Source of the DNA: Elusimicrobiota bacterium
GTDB taxonomy: Bacteria > Elusimicrobiota > Elusimicrobia > UBA1565
Assembly: GCA_016212885.1 (NCBI GenBank)
Contig: JACRDO010000040.1
Coordinates: 1 to 40,719 of the forward strand
Direction: 5' to 3'
DNA length: 40,719 bases
The position numbers and the translations under genes are program-made. The notes beneath the pieces were generated by a model, which ran no database searches, was not told the DNA's origin, and was given only the letters and a program-made list of their open reading frames with translations. Of this stretch, positions 15,544 through 22,323 are shown one piece after another (positions within the stretch are counted from its first letter, which is position 1; the number at the start of each line of letters is the position of its first letter).

Positions 15544-16764
15544 ATGGCTCTGCGCAGGCGGGCGGAGGCGAAAGCCCGGGAGAAAGCCGGAGAGATGCCG
15601 GTCGGCACGGACGCGCTCTCGCCCAAGGAAGCGCGGCGGCTGGTCCACGATCTGCGGGTGCATCAGATCGAGCTGGAGATGCAGAATGAGGAGCTTCGCC
15701 GGGCGCAGTCGGAGATCGAAGCCTCGCGGGCCCGGTATTTCGACCTCTACGACCTGGCGCCGGTGGGCTATTTCACCCTCAGCGAAAAGGGGCTGATCCT
15801 GGAGGCCAACCTCACCGCCGCCAAACTGCTCGGCGTGGAAAGGCGCCCGCTGGTCAAGCAGCCCTTGACCCGCTTCATCCTCCCCGAAGACCAGGACATC
15901 TACTACCTGCGCCTCAAAGAGCTCTTGAAAACGGGTTCGCCGCAGGCGTGCGAGATAAGGATGCTGCGGCCGAACGCCGCTCCCTTTTGGGCCCGGGTGG
16001 AGGCGGCCGCGGGGCGCAGCGCCGACGGCTCGCGCTTGTGCCGCGCCGTGATGAGCGACACCACCGAAAGCAAGTCGGCGCAAGAGCGCAAGCTGGTTTT
16101 AAGGCGCCTGATGCGCGCGCGGGAAGAGGAGAAAAGAAGGCTCGCGTCCGCCCTCCACGAGGCCATAGGCTCCATGGTGGTGAGCCTTTCCTCTTCCCTG
16201 CTCCTTGTGGAGGACGCCGTCAAAGGCGGCAGATCGGACCGCGCCATCTCGAGGCTGTCCCGAACGAAGGAAATGGTCAAAGGGCTGGCCGCCATGCTGA
16301 AGAAAGTCTGCACCGACATCAGGCCTCCCGCCCTGGACATCTCCGGACTCTCAGGAGCCATAACCGAACTTGCTCCCCAATTTCGCGATCACACCGGGAT
16401 CAAGCTGCGCCACGCCGTGGACCTGCCGGACGGCGGGAAGGCCATTGATGATTCGGTCGCGATAGTCATCTACAGGCTGGCGCAGGAATCCCTGAACAAT
16501 CTCGCGAAATATTCCAAGGCGAGGAATGCGCAGATCGTCATCAAACAGGACGGCGGCAAGGTGACGCTCGCCATCAGCGATGACGGCTGCGGTTTCGACG
16601 CGCACAGGCCGCAATCGAAAACGAGCCTTGGCTTCAGGATCATGCAGGAGGAGGCCGAGTCCGTCGGAGGCAATCTCCTGATTGATTCAAGACCGGGGCG
16701 CGGGACCCTCATCAAAGCCGAGTTCCCGCGCCGACTGCCGCCCAATCCGGAGCTCGGCCCATGA
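15544..16764 (+). CDS. PAS histidine kinase, NarL-system type (HisKA_3)
   Basis: 406 residues from the ATG at 15544, which has AAGGA 7-8 bases upstream. A charged helix (SPKEARRLVHDLRVHQIELEM, about 28-48) leads to a PAS domain (about 60-180). HisKA_3 follows with phosphoacceptor H205 in ALHEAIG, then HATPase with QESLNNLAKYS (N box) and SDDGCGFD. There is no membrane segment, so it senses a cytosolic signal. It overlaps the NarL-type regulator by 4 bp (ATGA), making a matched pair, and the pair stands immediately upstream of gvpA, so it probably controls gas vesicle production. The PAS half is nearly identical in DNA to the start of the kinase at 30037. The frame is also open upstream into the CheB-CheR remnant. 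Confidence 0.9.
   Translation: MALRRRAEAKAREKAGEMPVGTDALSPKEARRLVHDLRVHQIELEMQNEELRRAQSEIEASRARYFDLYDLAPVGYFTLSEKGLILEANLTAAKLLGVERRPLVKQPLTRFILPEDQDIYYLRLKELLKTGSPQACEIRMLRPNAAPFWARVEAAAGRSADGSRLCRAVMSDTTESKSAQERKLVLRRLMRAREEEKRRLASALHEAIGSMVVSLSSSLLLVEDAVKGGRSDRAISRLSRTKEMVKGLAAMLKKVCTDIRPPALDISGLSGAITELAPQFRDHTGIKLRHAVDLPDGGKAIDDSVAIVIYRLAQESLNNLAKYSKARNAQIVIKQDGGKVTLAISDDGCGFDAHRPQSKTSLGFRIMQEEAESVGGNLLIDSRPGRGTLIKAEFPRRLPPNPELGP
15643..16074 (+). repeat. Left PAS-kinase direct repeat flanking the gvp block
   Basis: This stretch, coding from LVHDLRVHQIELE to the end of the PAS domain, matches 30037-30465 in the same orientation. Parts are almost base-for-base alike, for example the region after ccggtgggctatttcaccct in both. 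The two copies bracket the NarL pair and the gas vesicle cluster. Confidence 0.8.
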
Positions 16765-17459
16765 CGGGACATCCCTCGATCCCGTCGCTTGGCCCCAGGC
16801 CCTCCGGCGGGCGCATCAGGGTCCTCCTGGCCGACGATCATTCCGTCGTGCGGGAAGGCATCAAGGCGGTGCTGAAGAAGACGGCCGCCGACATTCTTGT
16901 CGTCGCGGAAGCCTCGAATGGAACCGCGGCCCTGGATCTGGCGCGAAGAACGGAGGCCGACATCTACGTGCTCGATATCAGCATGCCGTCCTTGAACGGC
17001 CTGGAAACCATGGCGCGGCTGCTTCACAGGGACAAGAAGACGAAAGTCATCATGCTGAGCATGCATGACGACAGGCCCACGATCGAAAAGGCCTTGCGCG
17101 CCGGCGCCAGGGGCTATGTGATCAAAGAAAGCGCGGCGGAGGATATCGCCCCGGCCCTGCGCGCGGTCCATCGCGGGCAGCGCTATCTGAGCCCCTCGGC
17201 GTCCAGCGTCGAGCTGGCCGACTTGATCGACGCATCATCCGGCGATTTGCCTATGCCGAGCGCCGGTCTCACCTCGAAAGAACGAGAGATCATCCAGCTG
17301 ATTGCGGAAGGCCTGGGGAACAAACAGGTCGCCCGCAAATTGGGCATCACCGAAAACACCGTGCACGTCCATCGGCACAACATAGCGGTCAAGCTGGATA
17401 TCCACAAACAGACCGATCTTGTGCGCTACGCCGTCAAGGAAAGGATCGTAGCCCTCTAA
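16761..17459 (+). CDS. NarL/FixJ-type response regulator, likely gvp activator
   Basis: 232 residues. Receiver about 14-130 with LLADDHS, phosphoacceptor D72 in YVLDISMPS and the lysine in VIKES. The C-terminal LuxR-type HTH (about 168-230) shows LTSKEREIIQLIAEG, NKQVARKLGITENTVHVH. Such proteins bind inverted repeats as dimers when phosphorylated by their HisKA_3 kinase, here the gene just upstream. Its stop codon is only 81 bp from the gvpA ATG and lies within a TAACC-N6-GGTTA palindrome, a candidate binding site. Control of gas vesicle genes is inferred from position. Confidence 0.93.
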   Translation: MTGHPSIPSLGPRPSGGRIRVLLADDHSVVREGIKAVLKKTAADILVVAEASNGTAALDLARRTEADIYVLDISMPSLNGLETMARLLHRDKKTKVIMLSMHDDRPTIEKALRAGARGYVIKESAAEDIAPALRAVHRGQRYLSPSASSVELADLIDASSGDLPMPSAGLTSKEREIIQLIAEGLGNKQVARKLGITENTVHVHRHNIAVKLDIHKQTDLVRYAVKERIVAL

Positions 17460-17501
17460 CCCCTAAAGGTTATTCCAGGCGCGAGCGATCGGGCGTATCC
17501 T
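17457..17501 (+). promoter_or_regulatory. gvpA promoter region with palindromic operator
   Basis: A perfect inverted repeat TAACC-N6-GGTTA (17457-17472) is followed by TATCCT (17496-17501), the same hexamer placed as -10 at 36096 and 38168. A start near 17508 would centre the palindrome at about -43, where NarL-type activators often bind. There is no convincing -35, which fits an activator-dependent promoter. AGGAGG stands about 9 bases before the gvpA ATG. Confidence 0.5.
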
Positions 17502-17540
17502 ATCCATGCAGGCAGTTAATCCAAGCAGGAGGCAAACAAC

Positions 17541-17747
17541 ATGGCGGTAGAGAAGGCAATCGGATCGTCCAGCCTGGTGGAAGTCATCGACCGGATCCTG
17601 GACAAAGGCGTCGTGGTTGACGCGTGGGTGAGAGTCTCGCTGGTCGGCATCGAGATACTCGCGATCGAAGCGCGCGTGGTCGTGGCGTCGGTCGAGACTT
17701 ACCTGAAGTACGCCGAGGCCATCGGCTTGACGGCGACGGCCGCCTAG
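17541..17747 (+). CDS. gvpA: Gas vesicle structural protein GvpA
   Basis: 68 residues, the usual length for this small hydrophobic shell protein. It shows [53 protein letters not shown], which is the conserved helix-strand-strand-helix core of GvpA. It polymerises into the ribbed wall of the gas vesicle, excluding water and giving buoyancy. A strong AGGAGG precedes the ATG at good spacing. As the major component it must be made in large excess over the other Gvp proteins; the stem-loop just downstream (17756-17829) could help set that ratio. It is the only full GvpA, the other two GvpA-family domains here being minor GvpJ types. Confidence 0.97.
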   Translation: MAVEKAIGSSSLVEVIDRILDKGVVVDAWVRVSLVGIEILAIEARVVVASVETYLKYAEAIGLTATAA

Positions 17748-17755
17748 GCCCATAT

Positions 17756-17829
17756 TAAGGAAATGCTTGCCGCGCCACCCTTGATCCGCCGAGAACGGGA
17801 AGAAAGCATGGCTCGCCAAGCGTTCCTTA
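17756..17829 (+). promoter_or_regulatory. Long-range stem-loop after gvpA
   Basis: Bases 17757-17769 (AAGGAAATGCTTG) pair with 17817-17828 (CAAGCGTTCCTT): 6 + 5 bp with a small 2x1 internal loop, plus one closing T-A pair. The loop is about 47 bases. There is no T-run, so it is not an ordinary terminator; it could stabilise the gvpA message or limit read-through. It occupies most of the 102-bp gap before the next gene and ends just before its AAAGGAGG ribosome site. Confidence 0.5.
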
Positions 17830-17849
17830 TGTAAAGGAGGATGCGCGAG

Positions 17850-18587
17850 ATGCCGGAGATGCTCGATGTCCGGAACGCGGCGGCGGATTTGATCGCCTCC
17901 CACGAGGCCCGGATCGACGATATCGATTTGCTTCTGGAGAACACGTGCCTGGTTTTCAGGGACTTCCATGAGTCTCTTACGGATACCAAGCGGGAAAGAG
18001 AAGAGATGCGCACGGGGCTTCGGGACATTCTCACTCACAACGAGCATCTGCGCAGGAAGGATTTCGACCGGATGATGCAGGCCATCCTATTGGCTCAAGA
18101 GGGACGAGAACGGGAAGTGAAGGACCTGTTGGACGCGTACTTCAACGAGCAGCAGGAGATGTCGAGGAACCTCAGGGGGATGCTGGATGGAGTCAGGAAG
18201 TCCTTGTCCCAAGGCGAAACCCAAAGAATCAGGGAATTCCAAGAGCTGCTCAAAGACATCCTCGCCAAGCAGGATCAAAGGAAAGCCGGGGTGACCGCCA
18301 AACTGAAAGAATTCCAGGAGGAACAAAAGGCCTTGGCAGCAAGGCTCAAGACCCTTCTGACGAAAGGCCGGGAGCTGCGCATCAAGGATCTCAAGGCGAT
18401 GCTCAGCGAATTCAAGGAAAAACGGCTGCAAACGGCCGGATATTGGAATTGGCGCGTCCTGCTGTGCCGCCAGGTCGATGGAAGCGCCATTCCGCCTCAA
18501 GACGACTATTTTCATGCGTCAAAAGAAGCGCTCAACCCAAATCAGCCGGAAACCGGGAGGCAGCAATGGGACCAGCCGAGGACATGA
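17850..18587 (+). CDS. Coiled-coil protein, candidate GvpC-like gas vesicle protein
   Basis: 245 residues from the ATG at 17850, which is 9 bases after AGGAGG; the ATG at 17841 touches the AGGAGG and is too close. Nearly the whole protein is charged amphipathic helix. Two long units (about 70-127 and 128-190 in this frame) share the pattern [RK]xF..[ML][ML]..IL..Q..R...V...L..F..EQ and repeat at about 58 residues, that is, twice 29. This resembles cyanobacterial GvpC, whose roughly 33-residue helical repeats clamp the outside of the vesicle. There is no sequence identity strong enough to name it. Position directly after gvpA, where gvpC usually lies, supports the idea. The last 22 bp overlap the next gene. 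Confidence 0.6.
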   Translation: MPEMLDVRNAAADLIASHEARIDDIDLLLENTCLVFRDFHESLTDTKREREEMRTGLRDILTHNEHLRRKDFDRMMQAILLAQEGREREVKDLLDAYFNEQQEMSRNLRGMLDGVRKSLSQGETQRIREFQELLKDILAKQDQRKAGVTAKLKEFQEEQKALAARLKTLLTKGRELRIKDLKAMLSEFKEKRLQTAGYWNWRVLLCRQVDGSAIPPQDDYFHASKEALNPNQPETGRQQWDQPRT

Positions 18588-19117
18588 AAAGCATCACCGA
18601 AGGGATCGTCGCCTCATATGATTCGCGCATGAAGGCGACGCGGGACCGGATGAAGGATGTGCAAAAGACGGTGCGCGACCTTGCCTCAGCCAGGAAGCAC
18701 ATGGGCGCAGGCCAAGCCAAGGCGTTGGCGGATGGCGAGACCGCCAGGATGAAGAGCTTCAAGGACATGCTGGGCAATATTCAAAAAGGCATTAAGGACA
18801 TTGAGACCTACGTTGAAAACAAGCTCAAGGAATTCAACGATGCCCATGCAGAGATGAGTGAACAGCAAAAGAAAGACCTTGCCAACTACGTCAGCGGCAT
18901 AGCGAATGAAGTGAAGAAGCTCTTGGGTGAGTATGGCTCAGAAATGGCAAAGGCAAAAGCGGTGTGGCAGGGCATGGCCGCCTCCTTGGCTAAATCCAGA
19001 AAACCCGGAGTAATGCCGCGGATTGAAGCCGAGGGAAAGGCCACCACAGTTGAGGGGGCCGTTGAGAAGAAAGGTAAAAAGAAGAGCGGGAAGAAAAGAG
19101 GAAAGAAGAACAGATAG
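18566..19117 (+). CDS. Second coiled-coil protein, paralogue-like, Lys-rich tail
   Basis: 183 residues from the ATG at 18566, which has GGGAGG 5 bases upstream; a start further 5' (18443) would add unrelated sequence read from inside the preceding gene. It is almost all helix. A segment GETARMKSFKDMLGNI followed later by NKLKEF matches GETQRIREFQELLKDI and AKLKEF in the preceding protein, so the two are probably paralogues. The C-terminus (about 160-183) is extremely basic with runs of KKGKKKSGKK. It could bind the outer vesicle surface or nucleic acid, or be a second GvpC-like stiffener. No catalytic motif is visible. Confidence 0.6.
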   Translation: MGPAEDMKSITEGIVASYDSRMKATRDRMKDVQKTVRDLASARKHMGAGQAKALADGETARMKSFKDMLGNIQKGIKDIETYVENKLKEFNDAHAEMSEQQKKDLANYVSGIANEVKKLLGEYGSEMAKAKAVWQGMAASLAKSRKPGVMPRIEAEGKATTVEGAVEKKGKKKSGKKRGKKNR

Positions 19118-19138
19118 ATCCACCCCTCCGACCGCCAT

Positions 19139-19171
19139 CCCAGGGGGAGCCTCACCGAGGTTCCCCCAGGG
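19139..19171 (+). promoter_or_regulatory. Strong intercistronic hairpin
   Basis: GGGGGAGCCT (19143-19152) and AGGTTCCCCC (19158-19167) form a 10-bp stem with one G-U pair and a 5-base loop. After an A-A mismatch it extends by CCC/GGG (19139-19141 with 19169-19171). No T-run follows, so it is more likely an mRNA stability or processing element than a terminator. It lies in the 100-bp gap between the second coiled-coil gene and the zinc finger gene, the only sizeable gap left in the cluster. Confidence 0.6.
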
Positions 19172-19217
19172 TGGGTGGTTCCTTGATTAGCAGGCAAGGT
19201 CACGGAGGAGTAAGAAT

Positions 19218-19559
19218 ATGCGTGAAATAACATGCGCATTTTGTAAGGGCAAAGGCAAAGACCCTTTCGATCTGCTTTCTCATCTGGCCGCTTGTCAGGT
19301 ATGCGGCGGCACGGGAAAGATTAAGATTGACGAGCCGACAATCGAATGCGCCTTTTGTAAGGGCAGCGGCGAACATCCCCATACTCGAGTTACCTGCTCT
19401 GCTTGCAACGGAAAAGGCAGCGTTACATGGCGCGGGCCTAAAGAGGACTGCCCCAATTGTGAGGGCGCCGGTTACAAAGCAGGCGAAAACCTCCCCTGCA
19501 GCGCCTGCGGAGGCAAGGGGGTATCTGTAAAAAAAGAGGTGAGGCAAAATGATCGATGA
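19218..19559 (+). CDS. DnaJ-type zinc finger protein with six CxxCxGxG motifs
   Basis: 113 residues. Six CxxC motifs stand at C6, C26, C44, C60, C78 and C94, most continuing as GxG, as in the cysteine-rich domain of DnaJ. DnaJ itself has four such motifs binding two zinc ions, so this protein could hold three. There is no J domain. The missing J domain is found fused to a GvpF/L at 24498-25547, so the two halves of a DnaJ appear to be split within one cluster. A role in holding unfolded GvpA-type proteins is inferred. GGAGGAG precedes the start; the last 11 bp overlap gvpN. The DNA is more AT-rich than its surroundings. Confidence 0.85.
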   Translation: MREITCAFCKGKGKDPFDLLSHLAACQVCGGTGKIKIDEPTIECAFCKGSGEHPHTRVTCSACNGKGSVTWRGPKEDCPNCEGAGYKAGENLPCSACGGKGVSVKKEVRQNDR

Positions 19560-20502
19560 GACGACCACCGTGCTGGAACCAAGCCCTCTATCGGACTTCG
19601 TGGAGACCAAGCAAGTCAAGGACATCTCCCAGCGGGCGCTTTCCTATATAAAGGCCGGCTTCCCCGTTCATTTCAGGGGGATCTCCGGCAGCGGCAAGAC
19701 CACCCTGGCCATGCACATCGCCGGCAAGATCCGAAGGCCGGTGGTCATGATCCATGGAGACGAGGAGTTCACCACTTCCGACCTCGTCGGCGGCGAATAT
19801 GGATACAGGATCAAGAGGGTGGTGGACCGCTTCATCTCCAGGGTCCTGAAGACGGAGGAAGACATGGTCAAGCGCTGGGTCGACAACCGCCTGACCGTGG
19901 CCTGCAAATACGGGTTCACGCTCATCTACGACGAATTCACGCGGTCGAGGCCCGAGGCGAACAACATCCTTCTTTCCATCCTGCAGGAGAAGATGATGGA
20001 CCTGCCGGTGGGCCGGGGCCCGGACGAGCCGTATCTGAGGGTGGACCCGAACTTCACGGCCATCTTCACCTCCAATCCCGAGGAGTACGCCGGGGTCCAT
20101 CGCAGCCAGGACGCCTTGCGCGACAGGATGATCACCATGGACCTGGATTATTTCGACCATGAGACCGAGGTCGCCATCACCCAGGCGAAATCCAGGCTTT
20201 CCAAGCGCAATGCGGAGATCATCGTCGACATCGTGCGGGGCCTGAGGGAATCGGGCAAGTGCGAGTTCGCCCCGACCATCCGCGGCTGCATCATGATCGG
20301 CAAGACCCTCAAGACCCAAAACCTCACGCCTTCCAGGGCGAACGGCGCTTTTTCCCAGATGTGCCAGGACATCCTGGCCTCTGAGACGAGCCGGGTGGGC
20401 TCCAAGACGAACCAGGGGAGGGTCAAAGACATCGTGAAAGAATTGGTCGCGAGAACGGCCGGCCCGGGGCATTACCATCGGCAGACGGCGGAGATGTCAT
20501 GA
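19549..20502 (+). CDS. gvpN: Gas vesicle AAA ATPase GvpN
   Basis: 317 residues, a MoxR-type AAA+ ATPase. Walker A lies at about 44-52 (GISGSGKTT), the Walker B region is LIYDEFTRSRPEANNILLSILQE split over about 124-146, and the arginine-finger segment FTSNPEEYAGVHRSQDALRDR follows. GvpN is needed for vesicles to widen from small bicones to full size. The first 11 bp overlap the zinc finger gene and the last 4 bp overlap the next gene (ATGA), so translation is coupled throughout. Confidence 0.95.
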   Translation: MIDETTTVLEPSPLSDFVETKQVKDISQRALSYIKAGFPVHFRGISGSGKTTLAMHIAGKIRRPVVMIHGDEEFTTSDLVGGEYGYRIKRVVDRFISRVLKTEEDMVKRWVDNRLTVACKYGFTLIYDEFTRSRPEANNILLSILQEKMMDLPVGRGPDEPYLRVDPNFTAIFTSNPEEYAGVHRSQDALRDRMITMDLDYFDHETEVAITQAKSRLSKRNAEIIVDIVRGLRESGKCEFAPTIRGCIMIGKTLKTQNLTPSRANGAFSQMCQDILASETSRVGSKTNQGRVKDIVKELVARTAGPGHYHRQTAEMS

Positions 20503-20813
20503 GATCAAAACGGCCGATATTCGGCCTGCGGGAGATCAAGAGCATCCATTCCGCTGGCATACGCTCCATCCCCAAGACGCAGAGGTCCGGCTATCTGGAG
20601 CTGTATACGCTGGGAAGGGAAAAAGACAGGTTGGAGAAAGAGAGCTTTGCCCTGGACAAGAGAAGGGCCGCGGCGGCGAGGCAATTGAGCGCCGTCATAG
20701 GACGCATCATCAAGCTCCAAAAGGGAACGGGCCTGACGGAACGGCCGGCCGCCCCCAAAGGCGTGCGAAGCATCCAGACAAGGCCGATGAAGACCCTGGG
20801 CATCAACTATTAA
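20499..20813 (+). CDS. Small gas-vesicle-cluster protein of unknown function
   Basis: 104 residues, very basic. The N-terminal part reads IKSIHSAGIRSIPKTQRSGYLELYTLGREKDRLEKE, then a helical heptad stretch to about residue 75, then a short basic tail. I recognise no enzyme motif. I have an impression that small proteins with a similar GIRxIP..Q...YL.LY..xxEK.RLEKE pattern occur in other gvp clusters, but I cannot confirm it. The gene is coupled to gvpN by ATGA overlap and is followed by an AAGGAGAGGG for the Hsp20 gene. A scaffold or nucleation role is only a guess. Confidence 0.75.
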   Translation: MRSKRPIFGLREIKSIHSAGIRSIPKTQRSGYLELYTLGREKDRLEKESFALDKRRAAAARQLSAVIGRIIKLQKGTGLTERPAAPKGVRSIQTRPMKTLGINY

Positions 20814-20827
20814 AGGAGAGGGATCGC

Positions 20828-21367
20828 ATGGCTAGGAAACCGGAACCGAAGAAAGAGGATGGAGCGGAGGCCGATTTGGGGATAGGGAAGCTGAGCCTGG
20901 GCGGCTTGTTCGCGGGCATCGGGAGATTGGCCGAGCTGGCCGCGAGCATGAAAGAAGACGGAGGCGAGATCAGGAAAGAAGGGGAAATTGACCTCGGCCA
21001 TCTCAAAAAGGGAATGAAGGGGGTCTTCGGCTTCTCCATAAAGACCATCGCGGGGGGAAAGCGGGTCGTTGAACCCTTCGGCAACATCAAAAAGACGCCC
21101 CAAGGCCCCAAGGTCGAGGAAGAGCGCGAGCCCATCACGGACATCTTCGACGAGAAGGAAGAGGTCCGCGTGTACGCCGAGATGCCCGGGGTGAACGAAG
21201 AGGACATCAAGCTGGATCTGAAAGGCGACATCCTGGACATCCGCGCCGGGACAGGGGACAGGAAATACCGCAAAGAGATCCTGCTCCCGGCTAAAGTGGC
21301 GGCCGAGGTTCCCGCCTCATCCTATAGGAACGGGGTCCTTGAAGTGAGGCTCAAGAAATGCCCTTGA
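20828..21367 (+). CDS. gvpH: Hsp20-family protein (GvpH-like)
   Basis: 179 residues. The N-terminal region has LGGLFAGIGRLAELA and a GFSIKTIAGG stretch typical of gas-vesicle-associated small heat shock proteins. The alpha-crystallin core runs from about 100 to 176: DIFDEKEEVRVYAEMPGVNEEDI, LKGDILDIRA, and a closing NGVLEVRLKK strand. The C-terminal I-x-I/V motif found in many Hsp20s is absent because the protein stops straight after the core. GvpH in haloarchaea prevents aggregation of GvpF-M accessory proteins, and a similar holdase role is likely. The start has an excellent AAGGAGAGGG. The last 10 bp overlap the ArsA gene. Confidence 0.85.
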   Translation: MARKPEPKKEDGAEADLGIGKLSLGGLFAGIGRLAELAASMKEDGGEIRKEGEIDLGHLKKGMKGVFGFSIKTIAGGKRVVEPFGNIKKTPQGPKVEEEREPITDIFDEKEEVRVYAEMPGVNEEDIKLDLKGDILDIRAGTGDRKYRKEILLPAKVAAEVPASSYRNGVLEVRLKKCP

Positions 21368-22320
21368 TGGGACTCCGGGAAAGCGCGCTCAAGCTGATCC
21401 TCTTCGGAGGCAAGGGCGGCGTGGGGAAGACGACCTGCGCCGCGAGCGCGGGCATTTCGTTGGCCGAGGATTTCAAGACCCTGCTTTTGTCCACGGACCC
21501 GGCGCATTCCATATCCGACAGCCTCGAACAGCCGATCGGCGACGCGGCAACGGAAGTGAAAGATGCGCGGAACCTGAGCGCCCTCGAAATAGACGCGGAA
21601 AAAGCCCTCGCCCGGTTCAAGGCGGAATACGAGGAGGAGATCAAGAAGATACTGGATACCTCCACCAATCTGGACCAGGAGGACATCGAGTCCGTGTTCT
21701 CTTTGTCCATCCCCGGGCTGGACGAGGTCATGGGATTCAAGACCATCATGGATATCATGGACCATGGGGAATACGGGAAATACATCGTCGACACCGCGCC
21801 GACCGGCCATGCCCTGCGGCTGTTGACCATGCCCCGACTGCTGGATGATTGGGTCAAGATGCTGGCCAAGCTACGCTGGAAGTACCGGTACATGATCAAG
21901 ACCTTCAGCGGCAAATACGCTCCTGATGAAGCCGACGACTTCCTGCTCAACATGAAGAAGACCGTCAAGAAGATAGAAGAGCTCCTCAAGGACCAAAGCC
22001 GCTGCGAGTTCATCGCCGTCACGATCCCCGAAGACATGGCGGTTCAGGAGACGTCGAGATTGATCCAAAGCCTGGGCGAGTACGGCGTGAAAGTGAAGCA
22101 ATTGGTCATCAACAACGTCCTGGAGCCGCGGGATTGCGGATTCTGCCGGGAGCGGCACAAAGAGCAGGAAAAATACATAAGCCGGATAAGAAACCGGTTC
22201 GGGAACCTCCGGACGACCATCGCATTTTTGCAGCCCCTGGAAGTCAAGGGCATGAACGCTTTAAGCGCTTTCGCCCTTCAGTTGATGCATGGCGACCCTG
22301 TGAACCGGATGGCGGTCTAA
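21358..22320 (+). CDS. ArsA/Get3-like ATPase of the gas vesicle cluster
   Basis: 320 residues. A deviant Walker A GKGGVGKTT (about 18-26), the switch segments STDPAHS and DTAPTGHALRLL, and a CGFCRERHKEQ motif carrying the CxxC that dimerises Get3-type proteins through zinc. ArsA drives arsenite pumps; Get3 delivers tail-anchored hydrophobic proteins. There is no arsB, arsR or arsC here, so delivery of hydrophobic GvpA/J helices is the more attractive idea, though inferred. A start at 21367, overlapping the Hsp20 stop by one base, is an alternative. GAGG precedes the ATG at 21358 by 8 bases. Confidence 0.88.
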   Translation: MPLMGLRESALKLILFGGKGGVGKTTCAASAGISLAEDFKTLLLSTDPAHSISDSLEQPIGDAATEVKDARNLSALEIDAEKALARFKAEYEEEIKKILDTSTNLDQEDIESVFSLSIPGLDEVMGFKTIMDIMDHGEYGKYIVDTAPTGHALRLLTMPRLLDDWVKMLAKLRWKYRYMIKTFSGKYAPDEADDFLLNMKKTVKKIEELLKDQSRCEFIAVTIPEDMAVQETSRLIQSLGEYGVKVKQLVINNVLEPRDCGFCRERHKEQEKYISRIRNRFGNLRTTIAFLQPLEVKGMNALSAFALQLMHGDPVNRMAV

Positions 22321-22323
22321 CCC

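Noticed and set aside
21358-22320. An arsenic resistance ATPase
   Set aside because: No other ars genes are present and the gene overlaps gas vesicle genes on one side and lies 3 bp from the next on the other.
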